64,000 bases of DNA from Thermoanaerobacterium sp. RBIITD. GTDB taxonomy: Bacteria; Bacillota; Thermoanaerobacteria; Thermoanaerobacterales; Thermoanaerobacteraceae. Shown here piece after piece: positions 1-7,019 of this stretch (position 1 is the first letter of the stretch; every line of letters starts with the position of its first letter). Location: contig NZ_LT906662.1 of assembly GCF_900205865.1 (NCBI RefSeq), forward strand, positions 2,927,411 to 2,991,410, in the 5' to 3' direction. The notes below the pieces were generated by a model that made no database searches, was not told where the DNA came from, and was given only the letters and a program-made list of their open reading frames with translations. The position numbers and the translations under genes are program-made.

Positions 1-1274
1 CAAGTGATTTACGTCCACTCTTTGAAACTATATTAAAGGAGATACCCGCACCGCAAGGTGATATTGATGGCCCATTACAGCTCATCGTTACGACTCTTGA
101 TTATGATGTTTACATTGGAAGAATCGCCATAGGCAAAGTTGTAAGAGGTAAAATTGTATCAGGTGAAACGGTTGGAATATGCAAAAGAGACGGATCTGTA
201 CAAAATGTTAAGCTGAGCAATTTATATCAATATGAAGGACTAAAAAGAATTCAGGTAGACAATGCCGTATTAGGAGATATTGTCGCTGTATCAGGAATAA
301 GCGATATAGAAATAGGTGAGACAATAGCAGATCCGGAAAATCCAGAGCCTGTTGATTTTGTACAAATAGAGGAGCCGACAATTTCTATGACATTTGGTGT
401 TAATACAAGTCCATTTGCAGGTAGAGAAGGAAAATTTGTTACATCAAGGCATCTTAGGGATAGACTATTTAGAGAGCTTGAAACAAATGTAGCATTAAGG
501 GTTGAAGAAACAGAAACAACGGAAGCATTTAAGGTATCTGGGCGTGGTGAATTACATCTATCTATATTGATTGAAACAATGCGAAGAGAGGGCTATGAAT
601 TACAGGTATCAAAGCCAACGGTAATTATAAAAGAAATTAACGGCGTAAAACATGAGCCAATTGAACTTTTAACTATTGATATACCGGAAGACTTTATGGG
701 CATTGTTATGGAGAAGCTTGGTTCAAGAAAAGGCGAACTTATGGATATGCATACATTAAAGCCCGGAACATTAAGACTTAAGTTTAAGATTCCAACAAGG
801 GGACTTATAGGATACCGATCTGAATTTCTTACAGATACAAAGGGTAATGGAATTATGACTTCTATTATATATGATTATGAACCATATAAAGGCGACATTC
901 CCACAAGGTCGAGGGGTTCTCTTGTAGCATTTGAGGCTGGAACTACTACAACATATGGCCTTTACAACGCACAGGAAAGAGGAATACTTTTTGTCGGACC
1001 TGGTGTAGAAGTATATGAAGGTATGGTTGTTGGTGAAAATGCAAGGAGCGAAGATATAGATGTAAATGTATGTAAGAAAAAGCATGTAACAAATTTACGG
1101 TCGGCAACGGCTGATGAGTCATTAAGACTTTCACCTGTAAAAGAAATGTCTCTTGAAGAGGCATTGGAATTTATTGCAAATGATGAGTTAGTAGAAGTCA
1201 CACCAAAAAGCATAAGGATAAGGAAAAAGATTCTAAGCTCACAGCAGAGATACAAAAATGCAAAATATAAATAG
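1..1274 (+). CDS. typA: TypA/BipA ribosome-associated GTPase, C-terminal part
   Basis: The reading frame is open from base 3, so the gene starts before the window and only about the last 424 residues are seen. TypA/BipA is a translational GTPase that binds the 70S ribosome and helps 50S assembly under stress. The GTPase domain is missing here. Visible in order are an EF-Tu domain II-like barrel (IGRIAIGKVVRGKIVSGE), an EF-G domain III-like part (FGVNTSPFAGREGKFVTSRH), an EF-G domain V-like part (LLTIDIPEDFMGIVMEKLGS) and the BipA-specific C-terminal domain (LIGYRSEFLTDTKGNGIM; RGSLVAFEAGTTTTYGLYNA). The last motif separates BipA from EF-G and LepA. A strong hairpin terminator follows at once. 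The call is secure. Confidence 0.96.
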   Translation, partial: SDLRPLFETILKEIPAPQGDIDGPLQLIVTTLDYDVYIGRIAIGKVVRGKIVSGETVGICKRDGSVQNVKLSNLYQYEGLKRIQVDNAVLGDIVAVSGISDIEIGETIADPENPEPVDFVQIEEPTISMTFGVNTSPFAGREGKFVTSRHLRDRLFRELETNVALRVEETETTEAFKVSGRGELHLSILIETMRREGYELQVSKPTVIIKEINGVKHEPIELLTIDIPEDFMGIVMEKLGSRKGELMDMHTLKPGTLRLKFKIPTRGLIGYRSEFLTDTKGNGIMTSIIYDYEPYKGDIPTRSRGSLVAFEAGTTTTYGLYNAQERGILFVGPGVEVYEGMVVGENARSEDIDVNVCKKKHVTNLRSATADESLRLSPVKEMSLEEALEFIANDELVEVTPKSIRIRKKILSSQQRYKNAKYK

Positions 1275-1275
1275 A

Positions 1276-1320
1276 AAAAAGGGGTTCGCTACGTAAAGTG
1301 CTTAACCCCTTTATTTTTCT
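1276..1320. terminator. Bidirectional intrinsic terminator between typA and the transglycosylase gene
   Basis: A 9-bp stem AAAGGGGTT (1278-1286) / AACCCCTTT (1304-1312) is flanked by an A-run on the left and a T-run on the right, so it can act on both converging genes. The stop codon of the minus-strand gene (1311-1313) lies inside the right arm. Confidence 0.85.
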
Positions 1321-1919
1321 AAATCTTTTAATATCTTATTGACATAATTTATGGTTTCATTATAAGGTGGTATACCGTTATATTTATCAACGGCAGCTTC
1401 TCCGGCATTATAAGCTGCTAAGGCTAACTTAACATTATTGTATTTGCTAATTAATTCACTTAATAATTTTGTACCCCCATCAATATTTTTTTTGGCATCA
1501 AAAGGGTTATCAATTCCAAGATAGGCGGCAGTCGAAGGCATTAATTGCATAAGACCCATGGCACCCGTCTTTGATACGGTATATTGTTCATAATCAGATT
1601 CTGCTTTTATAACTGAGTCGATTAGATTAGGGCTTACTCCATATTTTTTTGAAGCATCTAAAATATAATTTTTAATATCATTTATTGATGCACTATTATT
1701 TTTTCCATCATTTTTGATGTTAAAATTTTGTAGTAAATTTGTTGAATTAAGCGGCTTTTTATAATCAGCATCATATGTGCTTATAGGCTTTTCTTCCATT
1801 AAACTATTAAGCATCTCTTGAAAAGTGTTATCTTTTTTAGTAAGACTGATATTTAATGGAAGGCGAGACTCTATCTCATTAAGCTTACTTTCAATTAATG
1901 AATTAACATAATCCAACAT
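1311..1919 (-). CDS. Lytic transglycosylase, SLT/goose-lysozyme-like fold
   Basis: A 202-residue protein with a C-terminal soluble lytic transglycosylase domain of about 110 residues, the type that cleaves the MurNAc-GlcNAc bond with 1,6-anhydro product. Seen motifs are the catalytic Glu in SVIKAESDYEQY, then SKTGAMGLMQLMPSTA and LALAAYNAGEAAVDKY, the usual order in the family. The first 90 residues are a helical, low-conservation leader with no obvious signal peptide. The ATG at 1919 is chosen because GAAGGAGG lies 5 nt upstream; an extension of 10 codons lacks a ribosome site. It converges with typA and is probably a single-gene unit. The role in growth, sporulation or germination cannot be told from sequence. 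Confidence 0.88.
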   Translation of the reverse strand: MLDYVNSLIESKLNEIESRLPLNISLTKKDNTFQEMLNSLMEEKPISTYDADYKKPLNSTNLLQNFNIKNDGKNNSASINDIKNYILDASKKYGVSPNLIDSVIKAESDYEQYTVSKTGAMGLMQLMPSTAAYLGIDNPFDAKKNIDGGTKLLSELISKYNNVKLALAAYNAGEAAVDKYNGIPPYNETINYVNKILKDLEK

Positions 1920-2066
1920 AAAAACCTCCTTCATATTATATTTCGACATAATATTAAGTTTTCCTTCTTATATAATAAAAATGGGAAATTAGTCCTATAA
2001 AATAATTGTTTTATAAATAAAAGGAATTTAAATATTTATGTAGAATATATATCATGGGTGATGAGA

Positions 2067-2858
2067 GTGAGAACAAGGGCAGAAGAGAAAAAAAACGAAA
2101 GATACAATAGGAAAATTATTTTAGCAGTATTTATTATACCAATTGTATCGATATTAGTAGGTTTTTTGATAACTCAATTTTTAATAAAGCCATATATAGT
2201 AAAGATAAGTAACAATACGCTGTATGAGAAATATACATTTGATTTACCTACTTTAAATTATTATCAGGTAAAATTCGGCGAGTATAAGGATGAGAATGAG
2301 GCTAAGTATAATCTGAATTTGCTTATGATGAAAGGATTATTTGGAGATATTTATTTAAACGGTGATAAATATATTTTGAGTGTAGGCAATTTTCTAAATG
2401 AACAAAATGCGATTGATTACAATAAAAGGCTTAATATAAGTGGTGTAAAGGCTACTATAATATTAAACAAAGGTCCTCTGTATGAAATAGCATATGAAAA
2501 AAATTCATCCCATGATGTTGAAATAACAAAAGAATATGTAAATAGTTTATACGAAAACTTATCACAGTTATCTATACTATCATATAAAACAGCTATGGGG
2601 AATGTTGATGTGAAAGATATAGATATTTTAGAAAGTACAATTAAAAATTCAATAAAGAATATAAAATATTTTAATGATAAAGGAAATTTACAAAAAATAG
2701 CATCAGGTATTACATCTATAAATAATTTTATTTTAAGTGATATAAAGGACCTTAAGACATCAGTTCAACTGCAGGATGGAAATGCTTTTAGTATCACTCA
2801 GAAGGCTTTAATAAATTCTATAAAAAGCTACGATGGTCTAATCAGTTCTTTGAAATAG
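2067..2858 (+). CDS. Membrane-anchored SPOR-domain-like protein
   Basis: The start is taken as GTG 2067 because GGTGAT lies 4 nt before it; in-frame GTG 2058 and ATG 2061 are alternatives without a good ribosome site. About 20 charged residues precede one transmembrane segment (LAVFIIPIVSILVGFLITQF), so the rest should lie outside the membrane. Residues about 70-140 look like a SPOR-type repeat pair (YYQVKFGEYKDENEAKYNL, then YILSVGNFLNEQNAIDYNKR), a fold that binds denuded peptidoglycan. The remaining 125 residues are helical and unrecognised. SPOR assignment is from pattern only; the protein may act in division or sporulation. It stands alone, upstream of a decayed gene. Confidence 0.65.
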   Translation: MRTRAEEKKNERYNRKIILAVFIIPIVSILVGFLITQFLIKPYIVKISNNTLYEKYTFDLPTLNYYQVKFGEYKDENEAKYNLNLLMMKGLFGDIYLNGDKYILSVGNFLNEQNAIDYNKRLNISGVKATIILNKGPLYEIAYEKNSSHDVEITKEYVNSLYENLSQLSILSYKTAMGNVDVKDIDILESTIKNSIKNIKYFNDKGNLQKIASGITSINNFILSDIKDLKTSVQLQDGNAFSITQKALINSIKSYDGLISSLK

Positions 2859-2870
2859 AGGAGTGTCATA

Positions 2871-3210
2871 TGAAGCTTATTAAAGTGAAAGAAATATTGT
2901 AGGCAGAATGTTATGAAGACAAATTATTTGAGGACCTAGCCTTGTGCAGCAAAGGTAATGAGTGTTAAAAATCCTATAGGAATTAAAAAACATCGATAGA
3001 TGGTGTATTTTCTATAAGGAATATATATTGTGTAATTTTTGACAATAGAAAAAATAAAAAAAGATGTGGCTTACCTGGATGCAGGGCACTTGCAGAAGAC
3101 ATTGTAAAAGATACGCGAATGAGTACGATTGCATATTTAAATTAAAAGACAGAATAAAAGTACTTGCAAAGGGTGTGAAAATACCACCTGTAATCGGTGG
3201 TGAAAAGGAG
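2871..3210 (+). pseudogene. Decayed gene(s) ahead of the DRTGG protein
   Basis: A good ribosome site (GAGGAG) and ATG at 2871 open a frame that stops after 10 codons (MKLIKVKEIL), then continues in frame as AECYEDKLFEDLALCSKGNE before another stop. The start resembles a DRTGG-domain protein like the next gene. Further on, near 3064-3210, two frames contain protein-like sequence: RCGLPGCRALAEDIVKDTR followed by a shift to DRIKVLAKGVKIPPVIGG, which ends just at the next gene. This second protein is not recognised. Multiple stops and shifts make expression of a full protein unlikely. The remnants probably belong to the cluster of accessory genes that often precedes clostridial hydrogenase operons. 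Confidence 0.6.
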
Positions 3211-3218
3211 GAAGAATC

Positions 3219-3563
3219 TTGAAAGTAAAAGATATTTTAAATACTGATTTTACATTAGTTGCCGGCAAAGGTGGGCTCGATAAAGATGTGAATGGCATAT
3301 ATGTATGTGATTTATTGAGTTTTGTGATGACACATGTTAAGAGTGGTAGTGCATGGATAACAATCCAGACACATATAAATGTAATAGCTGTAGCGGTGCT
3401 TACAGAGATAAGCTGCATTGTTATTTCAGAGGGAGAAAAACTTGATGATAATGCAAAAGTTAAGGCAGATCAAGAGAATATACCTGTAATATCATACAAA
3501 GGATCCTCATTTGATGCAGCTGTGAAACTACATCAAATGCTAAAATGCACATCATTTAGGTGA
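3219..3563 (+). CDS. DRTGG-domain protein
   Basis: A 114-residue protein with a TTG start at 3219 and AAGGAGG 6 nt upstream. The whole length matches a DRTGG-type domain: MKVKDIL at the start, a segment ending CDLLSFVMTHVKSGSAWIT, then the hydrophobic strand INVIAVAVLTEISCIVIS and ENIPVISYKGSSFDAAVKL. DRTGG domains are small regulatory or ligand-binding modules found with CBS and phosphotransacetylase domains, and stand-alone copies commonly sit beside clostridial [FeFe]-hydrogenase genes. The molecular role is unknown. Its own spacing to the hydrogenase promoter (about 230 bp) suggests separate transcription. The domain call is fairly safe; the function is not. Confidence 0.75.
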   Translation: MKVKDILNTDFTLVAGKGGLDKDVNGIYVCDLLSFVMTHVKSGSAWITIQTHINVIAVAVLTEISCIVISEGEKLDDNAKVKADQENIPVISYKGSSFDAAVKLHQMLKCTSFR

Positions 3564-3700
3564 CATATCGGAAATACAAAATTATATAGAATTTAAAAAA
3601 CATTAAAGACATTGTTAATTGGTTGTGTAATTAATTGACGAATGCCGATAGAATTAGTAGAAATTTATCAAAAAAATAAAAAAATTTTACTTTTTAATAC

Positions 3701-3732
3701 CTGTTAAAAAATTAATAAACTTATGATATAAT
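3701..3732 (+). promoter_or_regulatory. Hydrogenase operon promoter with Rex-like operator
   Basis: A TATAAT -10 box lies at 3727-3732 with a weak TTAAAA -35 at 3704-3709 (17-bp spacer). The 18-mer at 3701-3718 reads CTGTTAAAAAATTAATAA and matches 16 of 18 positions of the clostridial Rex consensus TTGTTAA-N4-TTAACAA. It covers the -35 and most of the spacer, so a bound Rex would block polymerase. Rex leaves DNA when NADH is high, which would fit a hydrogenase that uses NADH. The consensus is from general knowledge; binding is inferred. Confidence 0.65.
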
Positions 3733-3795
3733 AAATTTGACTCATCTATATTATATGAAAACGTCTATAATTTATTCAAGAAGGAGGGTATATTA

Positions 3796-4278
3796 ATGAA
3801 GGCCATTTATGAGAAATTTGAAGAAGAAAAAATAAATAAATTCAAGAATATCATGGATGAGCTAAAAAACAAAGAGGGCTCATTAATTGCTGTAATGAAT
3901 GAAGCACAAGAGATTTTCGGGTATTTACCTATTGAAGTACAGCAATTTATTTCGGAAGAGATGAATGTTCCTCTAACAGAGATATTTGGCATTGCAACAT
4001 TTTATTCAAGATTTACATTAAAACCATCTGGTAAGTATAAAATAGGCTTATGCCTTGGGACTGCTTGCTATGTAAAAGGCTCTTCAATGGTTCTTGAAAA
4101 ATTAAAAGAAAAACTTGGAATAAGTGTAGGAGATGTAACAAATGACGGTAAATTTTCCCTTGAAGCAACACGTTGCCTTGGAGCATGTGGTTTGGCACCA
4201 GTAATGATGATAAATGGGGAAGTGTTTGGCAGATTAACACCTGATGATATCGACGATATCCTTAAAAAATATGAGTAA
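3796..4278 (+). CDS. hydC: NADH-linked [FeFe]-hydrogenase, NuoE-like 24-kDa subunit
   Basis: This 160-residue protein is the thioredoxin-fold [2Fe-2S] subunit that carries electrons within the multimeric hydrogenase. The four cluster cysteines are visible as CLGTAC and, about 40 residues later, CLGAC. The N-terminal helical part (IAVMNEAQEIFGYLPIEVQ) and the strand before the first Cys (SGKYKIGLCLGTACYVKGS) are standard for NuoE/HydC. The start has GAAGGAGG 7 nt upstream. It is the first gene of a five-gene operon with only 2-21 nt between genes. The name follows the HydABCD scheme of Thermoanaerobacter; other authors call the subunit HydE or HndA. Confidence 0.93.
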   Translation: MKAIYEKFEEEKINKFKNIMDELKNKEGSLIAVMNEAQEIFGYLPIEVQQFISEEMNVPLTEIFGIATFYSRFTLKPSGKYKIGLCLGTACYVKGSSMVLEKLKEKLGISVGDVTNDGKFSLEATRCLGACGLAPVMMINGEVFGRLTPDDIDDILKKYE

Positions 4279-4280
4279 AT

Positions 4281-4826
4281 ATGAAAGAATTAGCACTTTA
4301 CATTCTGGACATAGCTCAAAATAGTATAAATGCCGGTGCAAAAAATATTGAAATAGAGATGAATATCGATCACAAAAAAGATTTGCTTTCTATCGTTATA
4401 AACGATGACGGCTGTGGAATGGACAAAGATTTTCTTAATAAAGTTTTTGACCCTTTTACAACTACAAGGAAAGAAAGAAGAGTTGGCTTAGGGTTACCTT
4501 TATTTAAAGAGTTGGCAGAACAGTGCGGTGGAAATGTAGTGATTAAGTCTTCCAAAGGTATTGGTACATGCTGTACAGCAACATTTAAGCTTTCAAGTAT
4601 AGACCTTGTACCGCTTGGCGATTTACCTTCTACAATAATATCCATAATCATTTCAGATAATAGTGTGGATATTGTATACACATTTAAAGTAGATGGAAAA
4701 TCATTTAAATTTGATACAAAAGAAATAAGAAAGATATTAAAAAATGTTAAAATTACTGAAATATCTGTCCTAAACTGGATATTAGAGTATCTTAAAGATA
4801 ATATGAAAAAGATTATGGAGGTGTAA
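4281..4826 (+). CDS. Histidine-kinase-like ATPase (HATPase_c) in the hydrogenase operon
   Basis: The 181-residue protein is essentially one GHKL ATP-binding domain. Motifs are the N box (AQNSINAGAKNIEIEM), G1 (DDGCGMD) and G2 (GLGLPLFKELAEQCGG). No histidine-containing dimerisation domain, sensor or membrane segment is present, so it cannot be a normal histidine kinase. The last 60 residues add an unrecognised tail. It starts 2 nt after hydC ends and lies 2 nt before hydD, so it is surely co-expressed. Such an ATPase between NuoE- and ferredoxin-like genes is a recurrent feature of clostridial hydrogenase operons, yet it is not a known electron carrier. A regulatory or assembly role is possible but unproved. 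Confidence 0.88.
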   Translation: MKELALYILDIAQNSINAGAKNIEIEMNIDHKKDLLSIVINDDGCGMDKDFLNKVFDPFTTTRKERRVGLGLPLFKELAEQCGGNVVIKSSKGIGTCCTATFKLSSIDLVPLGDLPSTIISIIISDNSVDIVYTFKVDGKSFKFDTKEIRKILKNVKITEISVLNWILEYLKDNMKKIMEV

Positions 4827-4828
4827 CT

Positions 4829-5194
4829 ATGAAGTCAATCGAAGAATTAGAGAAGATTAGAAAAGAAACATTGAAAAAGGTAAACCTTCGAAAAGATAGA
4901 AACGGGATAAGAGTGACAGTAGGTATGGCTACATGTGGTATTGCAGCAGGTGCAAGGTCTGTAATTATGGCAATACTCGATGAGCTTGGAAAAAGAAATT
5001 TTACAGATGTTGTTGTAGCCGAAACCGGATGTATTGGTATGTGTAAATTAGAGCCAATTGTCGATGTTTATATACCAGGTAAGGACAAAGTGACCTATGT
5101 AAAGGTTGATGAAAGTAAGGCAAGACAAATTGTCTTAGAGCATGTAATAAATGGACATCCAATCAAAGAGTGGACTATAGAAAACTACGAATAG
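4829..5194 (+). CDS. hydD: Thioredoxin-like [2Fe-2S] ferredoxin, HydD-type
   Basis: A 121-residue protein of the small [2Fe-2S] thioredoxin-like family found as a fourth gene in NADH-dependent hydrogenase operons. Visible cysteines are in GMATCGIAAGA and ETGCIGMC; the first motif has a single Cys where NuoE has two, which is how I remember the family. The strand-rich C-terminal part (DVYIPGKDKVTYVKVDE) completes the fold. The ribosome site is GGAGGTG, 6 nt before ATG 4829. It follows the ATPase by 2 nt and precedes hydB by 13 nt. It probably helps pass electrons between hydC/hydB and hydA, but its exact role in the complex is uncertain. Confidence 0.85.
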   Translation: MKSIEELEKIRKETLKKVNLRKDRNGIRVTVGMATCGIAAGARSVIMAILDELGKRNFTDVVVAETGCIGMCKLEPIVDVYIPGKDKVTYVKVDESKARQIVLEHVINGHPIKEWTIENYE

Positions 5195-5207
5195 AGGAGG
5201 GGTGTAA

Positions 5208-6998
5208 ATGTTATTTAGATCACATGTTATGATTTGTGGTGGCACAGGATGTACTTCTTCAAACTCTGATAGAATTGCTAAATGTTTTGAAGATGAAATA
5301 ATTAATAAAGGGTTAGATAAAGAAATCAAAGTTGTAAGGACAGGTTGTTTTGGACTTTGTGAACTTGGACCTGTAGTTGTTGTTTACCCTGAAGGCGTTT
5401 TCTACAGCAGAGTAAAAGAAGAGTATGTGCCAGAAATAGTTGAAGAACATCTATTAAAGGGAAGGATTGTAAAGAAATATCTTTATGGTAAAAGTGTAAC
5501 AGAGGAAGGTATAAAACCACTTGAAAAAACTGAGTTTTTCAAAAAACAGCAAAGAGTTGCATTAAGAAACTGCGGTTTAATTAATCCTGAAGATATAAAT
5601 GAATCCATTGCTTTTGATGGCTATAAAGCTCTTGCAAAGGTTTTAACAGAAATGACGCCTGAGGAGGTAATAAATGAAGTTAAAAAATCAGGACTTAGGG
5701 GTAGAGGTGGCGGTGGATTCCCAACAGGAGTTAAGTGGGAATTTGCTTATAATCAGAAGGATACACCCAAATATGTAGTATGTAATGCAGATGAAGGAGA
5801 CCCAGGTGCTTTTATGGACAGAAGTGTACTTGAAGGTGATCCACACAGTGTATTAGAAGCAATGGAAATAGCAGGTTATGCAATTGGTGCAAATCATGGT
5901 TACATTTATGTAAGAGCTGAATATCCTCTGGCAGTAAAAAGACTGCAGATTGCAATAAATCAAGCAAGAGAATATGGACTTTTAGGTGAGAATATTTTTA
6001 ATACCGGTTTTAACTTTGATATAGAAATAAGATTAGGAGCCGGTGCATTTGTCTGTGGAGAGGAAACGGCACTTTTAAATTCAGTAATGGGCAAACGTGG
6101 TGAACCAAGGCCAAGGCCACCATTCCCTGCTGTAAAAGGTGTATGGAATAAGCCGACCATTATAAATAATGTTGAAACATTTGCAAATATACCTGTAATT
6201 ATATTAAAAGGTTCTGAGTGGTTTTCAAAATTGGGTACAGAAAAATCCAAAGGTACAAAAGTCTTTGCACTTGGCGGTAAGATAAATAATACTGGTCTCG
6301 TTGAGGTCCCGATGGGTACTACATTGCGTGAAATTATCTTTGAAATAGGTGGCGGAATACCAAAGGGTAAGAAATTTAAGGCAGCACAAACTGGTGGACC
6401 TTCAGGGGGATGTATACCTGTTGAACATCTTGATACACCTATTGATTATGATTCACTTTTAAGTATTGGTTCAATGATGGGCTCTGGTGGTCTTATTGTA
6501 ATGGATGAGGACAACTGTATGGTGGATATTGCAAAATTCTTCCTTGAATTTACTGTCGATGAATCCTGCGGTAAATGTGCTCCATGCCGTATCGGAACAA
6601 GGAGGATGTTGGAACTTTTAAATAAAATAACATCTGGCAAAGGTGAAGAAGGAGATATTGATAAGCTTGAAACTTTAGCTAATTCTATTAAAGCATCATC
6701 ACTATGTGGGCTTGGACAAACAGCCCCAAATCCGGTTCTCTCAACTCTAAAATATTTTAGAGATGAATATGAAGCACACATTAAAGAAAAGAGATGCCCA
6801 GCAGGTGTATGCCAGGCGCTATTGAGATTCGTGATCAATAGTGAAAAATGTAGAGGATGTGGTATATGTGCCAAAAATTGTCCGGCAAATGCTATTTCAG
6901 GTAAAGTAAAACAGCCACATGTTATTGATCATGATAAATGTATAAAATGCGGTTCTTGTATGGATAAATGTCCTTTTGACGCTATATACAAGAAATAG
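5208..6998 (+). CDS. hydB: NADH-linked [FeFe]-hydrogenase, NuoF-like flavoprotein subunit
   Basis: At 596 residues this is the full-length HydB type. Order of domains: a thioredoxin-like [2Fe-2S] domain (CGGTGC near residue 10, GCFGLC near 47); an FMN/NADH-binding domain with the glycine-rich loop LRGRGGGGFPTGVKW and GAGAFVCGEETALLNS; an SLBB domain; a [4Fe-4S] site (SCGKCAPCRIGTRRM); and a C-terminal pair of [4Fe-4S] sites (CRGCGICAKNCP and CIKCGSCMDKCP). It takes electrons from or gives them to NAD(H), and in bifurcating enzymes splits them between NAD and ferredoxin. ATG 5208 has GAGGAGGGG upstream. Whether this enzyme bifurcates cannot be told from sequence alone. Confidence 0.95.
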   Translation: MLFRSHVMICGGTGCTSSNSDRIAKCFEDEIINKGLDKEIKVVRTGCFGLCELGPVVVVYPEGVFYSRVKEEYVPEIVEEHLLKGRIVKKYLYGKSVTEEGIKPLEKTEFFKKQQRVALRNCGLINPEDINESIAFDGYKALAKVLTEMTPEEVINEVKKSGLRGRGGGGFPTGVKWEFAYNQKDTPKYVVCNADEGDPGAFMDRSVLEGDPHSVLEAMEIAGYAIGANHGYIYVRAEYPLAVKRLQIAINQAREYGLLGENIFNTGFNFDIEIRLGAGAFVCGEETALLNSVMGKRGEPRPRPPFPAVKGVWNKPTIINNVETFANIPVIILKGSEWFSKLGTEKSKGTKVFALGGKINNTGLVEVPMGTTLREIIFEIGGGIPKGKKFKAAQTGGPSGGCIPVEHLDTPIDYDSLLSIGSMMGSGGLIVMDEDNCMVDIAKFFLEFTVDESCGKCAPCRIGTRRMLELLNKITSGKGEEGDIDKLETLANSIKASSLCGLGQTAPNPVLSTLKYFRDEYEAHIKEKRCPAGVCQALLRFVINSEKCRGCGICAKNCPANAISGKVKQPHVIDHDKCIKCGSCMDKCPFDAIYKK

Positions 6999-7019
6999 AT
7001 TATGAAAGGAGTGCAATAA

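Noticed and set aside
3615-3645. A second Rex site around TTGTTAATTGGTTGTG
   Set aside because: Only the left half matches; no TTAACAA half follows at the right distance.
5326-6874. Long minus-strand reading frames within hydB
   Set aside because: They are shadows of a strongly conserved plus-strand gene, lack ribosome sites and show no family motif.
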